64,000 bases of DNA from Gadus chalcogrammus (Eukaryota; Chordata; Actinopteri; Gadiformes; Gadidae): NCBI RefSeq assembly GCF_026213295.1, contig NC_079426.1, forward strand, positions 13,488,591-13,552,590, read 5' to 3'. Made by a program: the position numbers and the translations under genes. Below the pieces are notes generated by a model. It was given only the letters and a program-made list of their open reading frames with translations. It was not told the DNA's origin and made no database searches. Of the stretch, positions 1 through 64,000 are shown in pieces. Within the stretch, counting starts at the first letter, position 1. Each line of letters opens with the position of its first letter.

Positions 1-358
1 AATAGTTGAACTATTGAATTAGGAGACCATAGGGGAGTCAAATACTATGAACCGCTTCTTATAGTTACTATTCTAATTATTTTTCCTTACATTTCATGTT
101 TTGTTATATAGTTAAATAGGTATATTATTAACAATATCACATTTATATTATTCTTCCATCTTGAGATAAGATATTGATAAAGTACCCCCCTCTCTTAAAT
201 TTAAAACTTTGGGGCACTTGTATTAACACTTCCACATGATAAAACCACACACTAATAATAATTGCATTTATACAGCCCAGTTGAATAGACTACTCTTAGT
301 ATGTAGTGTGATGCTACATAAACCGCCTCAACTCACCTGCGGTTCCTCTCCTGAGCAG

Positions 359-1698
<1,340 letters not shown>

Positions 1699-2185
1699 GG
1701 ACCAAGCCGAAGGATTGTGCTTTGTCGTTTTTTCGACAGAGCGAAGAAGTGTTTTTTTTTTTTCTTACTGTTGTAGTCGTATTATAAGATTGTTCCGGGA
1801 GGGGGATGGATGTATTTTTCTTTTTTGTTTTTTTAACGGGGGTAGACATGTGATGAGCGAATAGGCTTGATGAGGACTCAGTGCCTCAGTAGGTGTTAAC
1901 AAGAAAAAAAAAGTTTGTGAGTGGAATATTGTTCGCATTTATGTTTTCCTGTCGTTTTTTCAATCTTTATAGACTAGACAATTTTATCTGTAAACATTAT
2001 CATGGCACTCCCTCATCTAACTGACCTTTTTACATTCCATGTATGAAGAGACTGGCAATGGTCTTTTTTTCCCCACCCCCATGGACAATTCTCTGTAGTT
2101 TCTGATACAGTTAGTTTAATACGAAAAAAAAAAAAAGATTGTGTTTCTCATTCTGCTTTAAATAAAAATCCAGATGTTTTACACC
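1699..2185 (+). other. macroh2a2: macroh2a2 3' UTR with probable poly(A) signal
   Basis: AT/T-rich non-coding sequence follows the macroh2a2 stop. A canonical AATAAA lies at 2161-2166, about 465 nt after the stop, preceded by a 13-A run near 2124. The UTR end is inferred from this signal only; a later signal is possible. Confidence 0.55.
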
Positions 2186-3550
2186 AGAGCTCCAGCGCAA
2201 ATGTAGACAAGTTGTCTCGATATTTAGATAGCATTTAGACCAACACCACAATATCTCAACAAGACTGTTTAACCATGAACATAACGTAACAAAACGCAAC
2301 CACGAGGCGAAGCATTGTCTTAACATATTTATTACATTGTAAAAAGTACATTAGCTCTCATTTATTTATATATATATATGTATAGTTATATACACATAGT
2401 CATGTCATGTCCTGTTTCCAAACAATGATAGGCTCCTCAGATAACCAGAAATACCGAATGACCAATGAAGCCAGCGGAAGAATTGTGTTGGGTTGTCTCT
2501 CCTGACGTAAGGCATGTTTACAATCCTAGTATTACCCGACCAAAACATAGACGCGTCTGTCACCTGCGCTACAAAGCGTTCAAAACGGATTTACTCTCGC
2601 ATTAGAAAAGATATTCCTGAAAAACCAAAAGGTGAGTGGACTTGCCTTTCAGCAAAGAAGGTACAGCCCCCTAAGGAGTTCCAACCACATCCATACTATA
2701 ATAAGATCAATGTTCAATAAGAACGATTTCATTTCATACTATCGGGAAAAGTGGTTACCATGGAAACGTTTGCATCTACTTTGGTAATGTTTCAGTGTAA
2801 TTTTCGATGCATCGGAATTAAAGAAATCACACCATAATTTCTTTCCCATCCCACGGTTTAAGAAGAACTGGTCTCGTTCACGTCTGGAGCGCGGACAGTG
2901 TATGGATGTGGTTGAAACCGCTGAACTCAGCCAAGGTGTTAGGGCGTCTAGCTCGAGAGTTCTCACCCTTTCACACAGTATGTTCTCAGGCCTGCTACCG
3001 CTGCTGTACAGAAGGCATCGACATGCAGAGAGTACCTTGTAGTGCGTAAGTAAGATGGAGAGCGCCCTATATCAAACCAATGCCTTCTTCTCCAGCCCCG
3101 AGCTGTCAGTATACGAGGCTGTTCACCATCTACGGGGACGAGACCAACACAACAGTTATAATGAACAAGACTAAATTAACTCAGACTGTACTCTTTAAAT
3201 AATCTCTTTGTTTTAACCTTTAAAAATCTATTTGAATCAATCCGATGTGGTGCTCACATCACACACACATACAGACATACATACATACATGCACACCCAG
3301 AGACGTACGTTTTCCCCATACAATTTAGGCTCAATCAATCCACGTCAACACTTAGGAATGTTTTGAAAGGCTTTCAGATCCGTCTTCCGTGAGTGTGTAC
3401 GTCATCCCCCTCCTGGTTTATTTGTTCTTAAGCATTTTTTATTTCTGAGTAATAATTAAAAACCACAACAGTCTGTAAAACTCCCCCCCCTCCCCCGCCC
3501 ATTGAAACGCGTCACGAGAATAGAGCACGGCCCTTTCACAAAACAAAACA
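2186..3550. other. convergent intergenic gap
   Basis: This is the gap between the macroh2a2 and gbf1 3' ends. It has a short TA tract (2366-2380), AC-rich sequence around 3263-3295 and C runs around 3483-3500. No ORF here has a recognisable family signature. Confidence 0.5.
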
Positions 3551-3557
3551 AGACTGA

Positions 3558-3563
3558 TTTATT
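3558..3563 (-). terminator. gbf1: candidate gbf1 poly(A) signal
   Basis: TTTATT on + reads AATAAA on the minus strand, about 780 nt past the gbf1 stop codon. The sequence between (3564-4338) has no coding match and would be 3' UTR. This is position and motif evidence only. Confidence 0.35.
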
Positions 3564-4338
3564 TCCCAGTCGGCTATGAATCTAAAATGTGCCGTCATTG
3601 AGCTGTACAGTTAAATACGACAGCCGACCCCCCCTCACCTAGCGTGGTAAGACATGGATATATACAAGTTGGTGCCAGTCTGGCCAAGACGTCTGCCACC
3701 GGTGATGCACTGTACATCCTATTGGCTTGACAACATGCGGTACCAAACAAAAGGAACAGAAAAACAGAAAAATACACTTATTCACGGTCCCTTGTCGGAA
3801 TTCACTAGATCATCTTTAAGCACAGACATACTAGCATGGTGAAGAGGGCCACTTTAGCAAAGCATTCTCCAGTACAAAACAAAATTTGAAAAACTGTGCG
3901 TCCTTTAGAATATGGAAAACCAGAATCCTGTCAGCCTTCACCCCGCTCCCATCTTACATGATAATAACAATATGCATGATAATAATAAATAACTACTTCT
4001 CACAAGTAAAGGGCTCGCACATGACCATCGCCCGTCCCAAAAGCTGTTGAGATGAGCTCGAGGCCAGGCTAGCTGTCTTATGTCGGTTGGTTTTTGGGGT
4101 GATATTTTGACGTCATGGGGTAGGGGGCGTGGCTTCACTTGTACCAGAGAGGATCCCACGTCATCAGAAATTTAAATGGAGTCGTCGGTGTTGAACAGAA
4201 AAAAAGAAAATCAACGACAAAACAAACTGAAGGAGAGTGCGGAACCCCCCCCCCCCCCCCCCTCACCCTCTACCCTCTACCAGAGGCAATGGTGGCAAAG
4301 CGAAGAAGAAGACGAGGAAGCCTCGAGACGAGAGCGTC

Positions 4339-54012
<49,674 letters not shown>

Positions 54013-54779
54013 CTGCAGAGACAGACAGAGAGAGAGACCAGAGAGAAATAATAAGAGAGAGAAAAAATAAGAATAACAAAAAGAGGGGGAGAGAGAAAGA
54101 CGAGAGGACGCTTAAACACATGGAGGGACTATCGATTTGACAATTGGATTGAAAAAAATGTACCCTTCATTTGTATAGCAGTTTTCTACAATAAAAGCCA
54201 ACACATCTTTACTTAACGACCATGACAGATGGCAACAGAAAGTCAACGTAAATTTTTTGGGTTCATTTAGATCAGTGTTTGTAAATATACAACAGCAATG
54301 GGAAACTTCAATATTGTAACGAACATCTTCGGTCAACAAACATCTTTAGATTCAAGTACAAAATTGCCGGCTCTGAAATGAAAAGAAAAACTCATGTGGC
54401 TTTCATAAGAAGCTTTTTCAAATAACAATACATGGTGTGCACTCGCCTCCACACACACCAAAAAAATTAAACATCACTTTCAAATATCCTTAATGCCCTA
54501 GTGATCCCCTCCACTTATTGTGGTGGAGGATTCTGCTTAAATCGCCCTCATCTCACGGCGCAATCCTCTGCAGGACCTTAGCCCTGAAAATGTGTTTGGC
54601 ACACAAACAAGGCCTGACAGAGGCGGTGGACAGAGTTTAATATACTCTCCCTCCCTGCTCTATAAAGGTCTGTGTAAACAGCCCCTGGTGCCCTCTGGGA
54701 GCAGATCAGGGGGGAATTAGCCACGCTAGAGGTTGTAACCCCCTCTCTCTCTATCGGCTGCTGGAGGTGAACAGGAGAT

Positions 54780-54814
<35 letters not shown>
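54780..54814. repeat. 35-nt G run
   Basis: An uninterrupted poly(G), bounded by GAGAT on both sides. Prone to sequencing and assembly length error. Confidence 0.9.
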
Positions 54815-54815
<1 letters not shown>

Positions 54816-57800
54816 GATGGGTGTGTGTGGAGGGTGTAGGAGTTGGATAAAATATATAAATAAAAGTGAGGACTAGGAGCATGTGATGAGATGGCTAAAG
54901 AAGGCCCACTGAGGCAGTGATTCTTCGTATTTATTTCTAAATACGAAGAATAGGTGATCATGTTTCAAGATTATGGTCCACAGTGAATGGTAGTGGCCGC
55001 TTTTATCACGTACAACCATTTCTGATTCATTTAGAAGAGGCATGGAACACTTTGAGCATAAGCATTAGAAACAGAATGTGTCTCGACTTGATTGAAGTAC
55101 TTCAATAAAGACTGCCCTACAAAAGATTCCCATGCATTAAAATACAAACAATACTGTGTAGCTCAACTGGTAGAGCATGGCCGTAACCCAGGGTAAGGAG
55201 GACAGGATCTCAATGGGCTCACCCTTGCCATGAATGTATGCACACGATCGTACACTATCATTCTCAAAAAGTACTTTAAATTACAATTGCTTCGTCTCAC
55301 TTCGGTCTCGTGCACTGTGAAATCATCCAGCCAACCAACCACCCAATCATCTGTCTCTCTGAATGTTCCTCTCTCACGCTCTTTCCCTTGCACCTTTATT
55401 GTCTCCCTCCCCTTCATCGAGAGGATGGAGAGGGAGAGAAGAAAGGGGGCTAGGGGAGAAGAGAAAAACAAGAACCAGGTAAAACAACAACAGGCCAAAT
55501 GACTGGAGTCACGCACACCTCACTGAGCCATTGCAGCGAGGTAGTGCTGGCCACAGCAATACCACGAGGATTAGGGCTTGCTTGAGAACAGCCCCACTCC
55601 AAACTGAGGGAAGAAAGGACTTCAAAAGGCGTCCAAGGAGAGCGTCCAACCAATTTTAAAAAGTGCACATGTGACCGCCCAGCATTAATGTGTGATACCA
55701 GATACCCCTGCGGCTTGTTTGGAAATCAAATATGAAATAATTTCGGAAAGATCAGAACTCTCCTTTATCGGGCGCCAGGTCGCGTTTTCAAACCATCTTA
55801 CGAATGCATATCTTTGGGTTTATGAAAAATCTGTTTTGGGGATCTGGTACTTTCCATGCATCAGGGAGAAGTCTAAATGCGTTTTAAGTCTTCGGGGTTG
55901 CAAGGGAGCGTTTAAATCTAGTGACAATCGCATCCAATACGACCTGGGGAGAAATAAACTTGCGTGACTCTTTCAAAAGAACCGCCAGTCCCTGATACGA
56001 CCCTTGAGGAACTCAATGTTCACCACTAGACTCAAAAACCATACTATCGAAAAATACATTTAACCATGAATGACACCAAGGGTGCATTGAAGACAGCAGA
56101 AGTGATGTTGGTCCAATCATTCGATAAGCTGGCAGAAAACTTTTTGAGAAGGGGGTCTTAGTGTCCTATTACGTTACAGTGGAGATAAAAACATTTGGGA
56201 AGGGGAAGCAGGGAGCTGAAATGAATCTGTCAATAGATCATGATGAAGACTTCATCAAAGGTGATCACCCTGTAAGTGCCTTCTCAACAACTCGGATTGG
56301 AAAACTCAATTGTGTTTTATTGATCCGGCTGTGAACACAGCACTGGACTGGATACGTTTTGCAGTGGCAACCACAGCCTCCAAACCCACCATCAATCTCC
56401 AATCCCCTAAAATACAGGCTCTGCACTTCAGCTCAATCTTCTGAAATATAATAGTAATGACGATGATGGACACAGCCGTAGTGCAGCAATCAAACGATAA
56501 CCATGTTGACCCTTGGTTGTCATTGATCATATATTTTTCTATAAAAAGTGGGATCAGAGCCACGAGCCTCGTCACAATGTTATGTCAGGGCTGGGTTGGT
56601 GGGGTGCAATGCAAACAATTAAGAGGGCACCAGTCGTAATTGGTCGAAGACCAGTTTGAAAAATGGGGCCCAGCAGGATTCACCAAAGGTCTAATCCTAT
56701 GTACCTTTAGCACTCTGCGGCCCCCATGCAACTGCTGTACACTTCGGAGCGCGAAGCTAGCCATGTGTGGCTTACCTCTCACCAACTAACCCCCGCCGAG
56801 GGAGGGCAGGAGGGGAGGGGGGTGGGGGGAATGGACCTTTGCCTCCCTGGAGAACCAGCCAGGATGAGGAGTGATGCACTGACAACGTGAAGCTCTAACA
56901 CATGCACATCCATTGGCAGTGGACCGGAAAGGACTTAAAACATGGGGAGCTGCAGGGCGAGCTCCCATTCTGTATATCAACTGTAATGGAGACCAATAAC
57001 AAGCAGAAACACAAGATACAGTACAGAGAACAGAAAACACCATTTACACTTGATCCAACCCATTACTTTTTAGGAAATATGAAATGATCCCAATTGTTAC
57101 ATTCACTCCCACCAGAATTCCATGTGAAATCTTTCAAATCGACTAAATGAGGCCCGAGTATAATACAGCTATGACTGTGAAGGAATGGTAGAGTAGAGCA
57201 AGTGAAAGGTCGAAGAGCCAAAGGCAGCGGATATACAATATAAAAAACTGGAGGATTACAACACCGGTGTTGGCATCGCGTCTAACAAACCTTCTTGTCT
57301 TCACACACCATGCAAAATCGGGCTTGTTGAATAGCATCCAATAGGATAAACAAATGGCAACTTTAGTGGAGTAGAACTTGCGACAGATTGCATTCCAGCT
57401 TAATTGTGAACCTTTAATTCCATTCTAAAGAGAATAAAGACAAAAAAGGATAACTTAATTTAACTTAAATATGTGTGTGAAAGACAGAACACCCAAGAGC
57501 GAGAGACACGGACAGACAGAGTAAGAGATGTTGTCCGGTGTAAAGTTTGGGAAGGGGAAGAGGGCCTGGGGCTATTCAGAGCACCACATGATGACCACTA
57601 GAAACACAATCGGTGGTCGACTGCGGGCCCTGGGGCCGATGGGCCCTTTGTGATTGCTTAATTATATCACAAAGGGCTGAAGGACTAAATTTGTCTGCCT
57701 GCCGTGTCACATATTTAAAGTTATACAAGCCACTGGTGCAATATTTTTTAGGTAATGGACAGCGTTGTCCATTTACACATTCCCATACTGACAATTCATG

Positions 57801-58887
57801 TCAATTTCAAAATGATTGAATGATTTGAAAACCATTTATCAACATCAATTTATTCAGGCAAAAACTGTGATTGCTGCTTGTGGGCATGACCCATGGCGTA
57901 AAATGTCCACTATCATATGATGTTCTCTGAAAACAAATATGATTGTTTTTTGGGAATCACGTAATCTAAGCTATATTGATGCGTGAACAAGTACATGTGC
58001 AGGAAACAGTATATTTGGCAATTGCTATTGGAAATAATAGACTGTGTTTAAGCTGCTACCACGCATGCCCGGGAGTGTACTGTGAATCATTGTAAACTGG
58101 TTATACAGCGAATAACTTAAATTCACCCACATGTGAAACAACCCAAGTAGAAGATATAGTAATAATAATTGTCTCCTAATTATGCTCCCGCTGGCGACAG
58201 TCACTCTGTCACCAACTAAATCTTTAATAGAAGCAGGAAAAGATCGCCCCGTTTGACTTTATCTTGAGATGACTTCTTCCAAATACAATAAGGGGAATGG
58301 GGGGGACCAAACACTGATGGTTATTGATCCGGGGCAGAAGGGGGGAGGGATGCTTGGTTATCAACATCCCAGGTCCTGGATTGCAGTGGAAGAAAAGGAG
58401 AGAGACGTTGTTTTAACAAGTACACCCAGGCCAAATTAATTCCACAGAGGCCCAAAGGGAAGGTTCCCATCCGTACGTCTTGTCCGAGGTGGTCAGACAC
58501 GACATCTTTTACCGTGTCCAACATGTTTTTTTTATTTATGTCAAATTCAGTACCCCCCCCCCCCCCCCCCACACGCAAATTAATTTATCCCTTTTCCCCC
58601 AATTCACCCCACTCCTTCCATCACTCTGGAAGGAAATTGGCACTTGTCGAAGGAGCCAATTAGGACGTAGCAATGCTATGGAGCTCCATATGGGGGTGGG
58701 CTTTCTGGCCACAGTGGTATTTTATAGATGCCTTGTACAATGCTCCTGAACGACCAAAACAGGCAATTTGAAAAGCCCCCGGAGAAATTAAAAGTTTTCC
58801 GATAGCTTGAAAGGGATGGCTGGCTGGCGGTAAGGGCGACTACAGGGGAGCATCTCTGAGAGGCTGGGTGGAATATAGTTTGCATGT

Positions 58888-59019
<132 letters not shown>

Positions 59020-61187
59020 CTTTTATACTGTTCAGGGAACAAGAGAAACTAGTGTGCAGGAACGCAACATGGGACCAAGAATGATTGACAGGCTCGTGGG
59101 GACCCTTGAGAGTCCCTACGTTTCCCTGAGATCGCATGAGAAAGAGTTTCTATTGTCTTGTTAAAGTGTCAATTTTGCGAATTTCAGTTTTGTTCTTTGG
59201 CGACACCTTTGGCGATACGTTTTCATTGCAGATGTTTGGGACCGCACTTCTCAGACACCCGAACAGTGTCGCCTGTATAACATCAGTCAGTTGGCTTAAT
59301 GGCAAGAGACTGGAAAATAAACAGTACTCCTCTTCAGACAAATGATTTGAAGTGAGTTGAAGAGACTGTTGCATTAGCTCCTCCTACTATGAAACACTGC
59401 CAGGTGATGGAAAACGCAACACTAGCTGTGGACCACTTGTGATTTTCCCGGGATGTTTGACCCCGCGACCCAGTTCGTAACTTTCATAATACTGAAAATG
59501 TCAGGGGTTTAATATTTGGACCGCAGTCTGCATCACCATTGTGTTACCTCAGTTGGCATTACATATTTTCATCAATGAATATGGACATTTTTATCTTTTT
59601 CATGTTTTATGATTTTGTTATTCACATAAAGATATTATAGTGGTGTTGCTTAAAATCAATCCAATGACACATCATGCGCATCTGTTTCCGTTTCTGTAGT
59701 ATTGTCTCTTGGCAATACTTCTGCTAGATGTGGACCCCACCCCCACACACCCCCACCCCCACACACACACACACGTTTGGTTGACCATGAATATATGGTG
59801 CCTTTAGATTAAAGATAACATGGACTGTGGACACACAGCCACCTCCAAACCAGCTCCAGGCCTCAGGACAGTGTTCAAACTGCCCTTTGTCTTCCATATT
59901 GATCATTAACACAAACTAAGGGCATGTCCCCCGGGGGACCAGTGTGTGAGTGTGATGAGAGAGAATTTGGAAATACATCGTATTACAGTTAAAACAAAAG
60001 GTCTTAGGTTATGAGCTATAAAGTACAACCCCTGGGAACGTAAATGAAAACGAATGGGCCTAGCATTCACATGTGTCTAATAGGCTAGCTATTCAGTGTA
60101 ATCCTTAAAAAAACGTAAACTATAATCCGGTCAAAGCAAAGCAGGTGCATTCGAAAAAGCATGACTTTATTAGCACATATTTCCAGTGTCGGGGGCATTG
60201 GCGGGGGGGGGGGAATATATGTGCTATATGTTGCACCTGTTATCCTGTACATAAAATGTGTTCTCTGTGCCGCATACTTTTCACACACAGACCATGAAAT
60301 CTGGACGGCGGTGTGGCAAAGAAGGGGGGTTAATGTTTTCCCCAGGCCCCCCCATCGCCGTGGTGATGGATGGACATGCTTCACGCTCGATCTTCGTCTG
60401 AACAACCGGATGTCATTTCGTGCAGGAAAGAAAATAAAACTGCCGAGCTAGCAAACAGGAAGAAAATATCTCCTTCACTTCAAAGTGTGTGGAAAGTAAA
60501 CCAACACTTACAACGCGTATTTCGAGAGTGCGTATTTCAGTGTCAATGTGTATTGTGAGGATAAGCAATAGTCACCTTGTTTATTATTGAAATAAAAAAG
60601 GTGCCTCATGCACCAAAATAAATGATAAAACACTGAATGGCTATTTATTGTAGATATTTCTTCCAATTCAGTTCTGAGGTATTTTATTATTATTATTATT
60701 ATTATTATTAGTAGTAGTAGTATTATTATTATTAGTATTATTATTATTAGGCAGGAAGACATCATTATATTCTAGTAAAAACATGATTGCAATTTTTAGT
60801 TACGGGTTGAACAGCTCTTAATTTGACAAATTTCCTTGAAGTCTAAACATAAGAGGTCGATGTACATTTCCGTCAGAGTTGGCAGGCTCTTATTTTGACA
60901 GAAACACCTCGGCGGTAAACAGCGGCCCTCTGATCCAATCAGCCACATTTCATTTATAATGCTCAACCATTTGCTCCCAACTGTCAATCGTTCTGCGGTT
61001 GCCCTTCAGACGAGGTGCCATCAAATTATCGCCTCTATTTCCAGAAAAACAAACACAGGAGCAAGACAAGATATTTCCATTTGTTCCTGTGACCATATAA
61101 CCTTGCATACATCAGTCGCGTCTTGGGAAAGATGGTGGGGGATGGTGGGGGATGTGGGGGGGGGGCAATGAGTTTGAGAAAGGGTTA

Positions 61188-61480
61188 TTGCTCCGTATTG
61201 AATACCGTTAGGGAGAGGATGGGTTTCAGCTCAGTAGTGAGTACAGTTAAAGAGGGGGGGGGGGGTATGGCTCAGTAGTAGGTACAGTTAAATGGATGAG
61301 GGGGTTCAGCTCAGTAGTGGGTACAGTTAGGAGGAATGGCTAAGTAGTGGGTACATTTAGGGAGAGGAGGGGGTATGCTCAGTATTGGGTACAGTTAGGA
61401 GGAATGGTTCAGTATTGCATCAGTTTAGGGGGTGGAGGAGGAATGGTTCAGTATTGTATCAGTTATTGGGTGGAGGGGAT
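61188..61480. repeat. minisatellite, GGCTCAGTA-type units
   Basis: About seven imperfect units carry (G)TTCAGTATTG or GCTCAGTAGT, then GGGTACAGTTAGG and a G-rich spacer of variable length. Confidence 0.8.
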
Positions 61481-61492
61481 AACGCAGCTTGC

Positions 61493-61728
61493 CCACTGCA
61501 TCCGTCCGTCAACGGACGACGGAAGGCCTGTCTGATGGATGGGGGAGTGGTATTTGCCGACGGAGCCACGATCTGATTGGCTGACGGATCTGTTGCAGCC
61601 TGAAAAGTTACAATTTTCTCAACTTCTGAACGCAAGAGACGGAGCCGACGGAACGGACGGACACACAATGCATTTCGGGATCGCCCCATGCAAAGTCAAT
61701 GAGATCCGTCTACGGACGGATGCAGTGG
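61493..61728. mobile_element. 236-bp TIR element inside the minisatellite
   Basis: CCACTGCATCCGTCCGT at the left is matched by ACGGACGGATGCAGTGG at the right. It is non-coding and interrupts the GGCTCAGTA repeat, which continues at 61742. Target duplication unclear. Confidence 0.7.
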
Positions 61729-61927
61729 ACATGGGGTGTTAGGCTCAGTATTGGTAGTTAGGGGGTGGAAGGGGTATATCAACAGAGAGCCGCCTCAGGA
61801 TCCATCAACACACACACACACACACACAACTATGATTAAGACTGCTATCCTCAAAACATCATGAAGAGAGAAAGGAGGTGAGAAGGAGGGAGACGGGGAC
61901 AATTGTCAAAGAGGTTTGTGATGAAGG

Positions 61928-62205
61928 CGGTGGTAGGGTGGTGGCGTCTGCATGCTCACAAGCAGGGACAACTGACGGGGTGGTTGTGGGGGCATGGGGG
62001 GGTGGTGTCTGTATGGGCGACAGTCACAGGATAGGGATGGGCAGGCAGGGACGGTGGCTTCGGTCTGGATGCTCAGAAGCAGGGACAGACAGACAGGGTT
62101 GTGGTTTGTGGAGTAGTTGGTGGGGGTCTGGACGTACAGAAGGAGGGACGTCAGACAGGGGATGGGGTGGTGGAGGCTGGGGGTCTGGATGCACAGAGCC
62201 GGTGC
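61928..62205. repeat. imperfect ~65-bp minisatellite
   Basis: Four to five units share GTCTGGATGCTCAGAAGCAG-like and GGGACAGACAGACAGGG-like blocks with GGTGG-rich spacers. Confidence 0.75.
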
Positions 62206-64000
62206 CCTCATTCGTCTCACCTGCTGCGCTCCTTCAGCACTCCACTAATGGCATTCTCGGGGGTATGAGGAATCCTACAACCACGCACCGTAGACTTTCA
62301 CAACAGGCTCGGGGGGCCCCTGCCTGTTCGTAAAAGACACAATACAAGGCCGGCACGCAGGCACACTGGCGCTCGCGCCGCAACTGTGGCGTACCTCAAA
62401 GTGCTGCTCCAACAGAGAGGATGCCAGGAGACACCAACAGGGTTTATTTTTATTTGGACTTGAATGCGGTGAGCACACGAGAGCGAGTCAATCAAACAGG
62501 AGGAGGAAATGTGAAGGCAACCGTGGTAGCCGAGCCTCTAGGAAAACAAACATGAGATGATTTAGGGACTTATGTAATGGATGGCACTCGCACTGGTGTA
62601 AATCTCTCACCTCAAAATGGGTCTGTTATGATTAGGATTCCAATGAGATTTAGATTCTTTAGAGGGAAAAAAACTGACGCAACACATTTCATCCTAACAC
62701 CAACACTTGTTTACCCAAAGCACACAATTGTGACTGAAGGCATCAATTGGAAATAAAACAATAGAAAACCTTGTATTTTTTAAGGGCTGTATTATAATGA
62801 ATGCAAACACTAATTACAACCATAATACTACTAAAGCACTACTACTACTATTACTGAAACAACTAGTAGCATAAGCACACACTACAGCCTGTTAAAAATA
62901 TAGGCATATAATCAGGAGCTAGGTTCATATAGCTGTGATTTTTTATGAGCCAGACACATTATAACCATTATTTATAATCATTAAGCAGATTTTTTTTTCA
63001 TCTTAGGCCAATTACAGTGATTTATTTTAAGTACATACCAGGTGGGAATTTACTTTCCTCAGAGTTGAGCCTTCAGGCAAATTGTGGAAATCGACAGACC
63101 CCATGTCTATTTGGCAGGGTGTCAAGCACCCTTACCACTACAGTATCCTGACCCCTCTTTAAGTTTTATAGCCCGGGACCATCAAACCAAGAGAGAGTGG
63201 CTTGGACAGGAAAGGGCCCATATGCCAAAGCCATGATGTGGTGAATGAAAACAAAACACCGTGGCCTCACAGCGTGAGCCGGTCAGGGCACGTTGGTGGA
63301 TGATGAGCCCTGAACCTCTGGCAACGCTCCAGGGGTAAATCCTCCAAGTAAGACCCCCTGCCGAGTCATCCCAGGGGCAGGCTCATCTTCACCCTCCTCA
63401 TCTACCTTGACATGACACCCGACGCCAGCTGTTTTGCAGCCCCTGCTGGGGTTCTAAGCTGCCCGTCTGTGTTGCACTGGCTTTTCCAGACCAAGAGATA
63501 ATAAATGATAAATCGTGTTTGAAGAGTCACCAACCTGCATAGAGTAACTAATGTGTGAAGAACTGCGCCATCTTTGGTGAAACGTAGCATTGAATTATAA
63601 CACAATGGGTCATCTACGTTACACTTTCACAAGCTGATTGTGTATCGGATGCAAGGGCTTGTATTGATCTTGATGAAACGAGAAGAGATACTTGTCGTTT
63701 GACTGAAAAATTACCCCTTGTTTTTGTGCATTTTAAAAGTGTTTTGTATCAAGGAACTATAAAAAGTTATGGCGTACACTCTTCATGCCTGATTTGAATT
63801 TCAAAAATATAAATTAAATCAATTGTGCTTGTTGCAGTCATAATTGTTTATATTATAGTCATGACTATTAATTAAATTGCACATGTTGATCCAATCAGAT
63901 ATAAGCAATCCACTTTAATAGGCATGGCCAATGTAATCCCCAAGTCAGGGATGGAAAGGCGTGAGTGGAAAGGCCTTTTCTCCTCCACTTCATCCCTGCC

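Noticed and set aside
55150..55215. tRNA-like TAGCTCAACTGGTAGAGCAT (also TTACTCAACTGGTAGAGCAT near 20805)
   Set aside because: The A-box is good, but no convincing acceptor stem or T-arm follows. More likely tRNA-derived SINE remnants.

Overview
The window is vertebrate nuclear DNA, almost certainly from a teleost fish. It shows long introns, very long CA/GT and GA microsatellites, abundant hAT-type elements ending in TAGGGGTG or TAGGGATGGGC motifs, a BEL/Pao retrotransposon, and two recognisable vertebrate genes with GT-AG introns. There are no bacterial features: no operons, CRISPR arrays, rRNA genes or convincing tRNA genes.

Layout. At the left edge, on the + strand, are the last three coding exons of a macroH2A histone gene, best match macroH2A2 (359-1698). 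A short 3' UTR and a convergent intergenic gap follow. Almost everything else is one minus-strand gene, gbf1, the brefeldin-A-sensitive large Arf guanine-nucleotide exchange factor. I resolved 37 consecutive coding exons, from the TGA at 4341-4339 up to an exon at 53881-54012. All junctions agree in phase, giving 5,585 coding nt and about 1,860 residues. The first roughly 55-60 residues (start codon and the first DCB helices) were not found and probably lie beyond base 64000. The exons cover the rest of the DCB region, the HUS domain with its NYDCD box, the Sec7 domain with its glutamic finger, the three HDS regions and the proline-rich tail.

The 13.5-kb intron 40357-53880 contains a nest of mobile elements. 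A decayed BEL/Pao pol (YVDD motif and RNase H-like pieces, between two related LTR-like segments) is split by at least two or three DNA elements. One of these is a hAT copy with an exact 8-bp target duplication and a broken BED zinc-finger reading frame. Two other hAT-like elements (31122-32371 and about 38757-39813) lie in upstream gbf1 introns. They share internal sequence despite different ends, and both contain large perfect hairpins.

Observations most worth checking: (1) an 81-bp minisatellite at about 9300-9893 whose every unit repeats the gbf1 exon-end/splice-donor sequence it abuts; (2) a gbf1 exon (14847-15177) with four apparent single-base indels, arranged as two compensating pairs and creating an in-frame TGA; (3) the nested BEL/Pao-hAT complex and the module shared by two hAT families; (4) a perfect 28-bp inverted repeat with a GCAA loop; (5) a GC-rich segment with an unexplained minus-strand ORF at about 52.2-52.7 kb. 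I see no previously undescribed multi-gene system. The novelty is in repeat and splice-site architecture.
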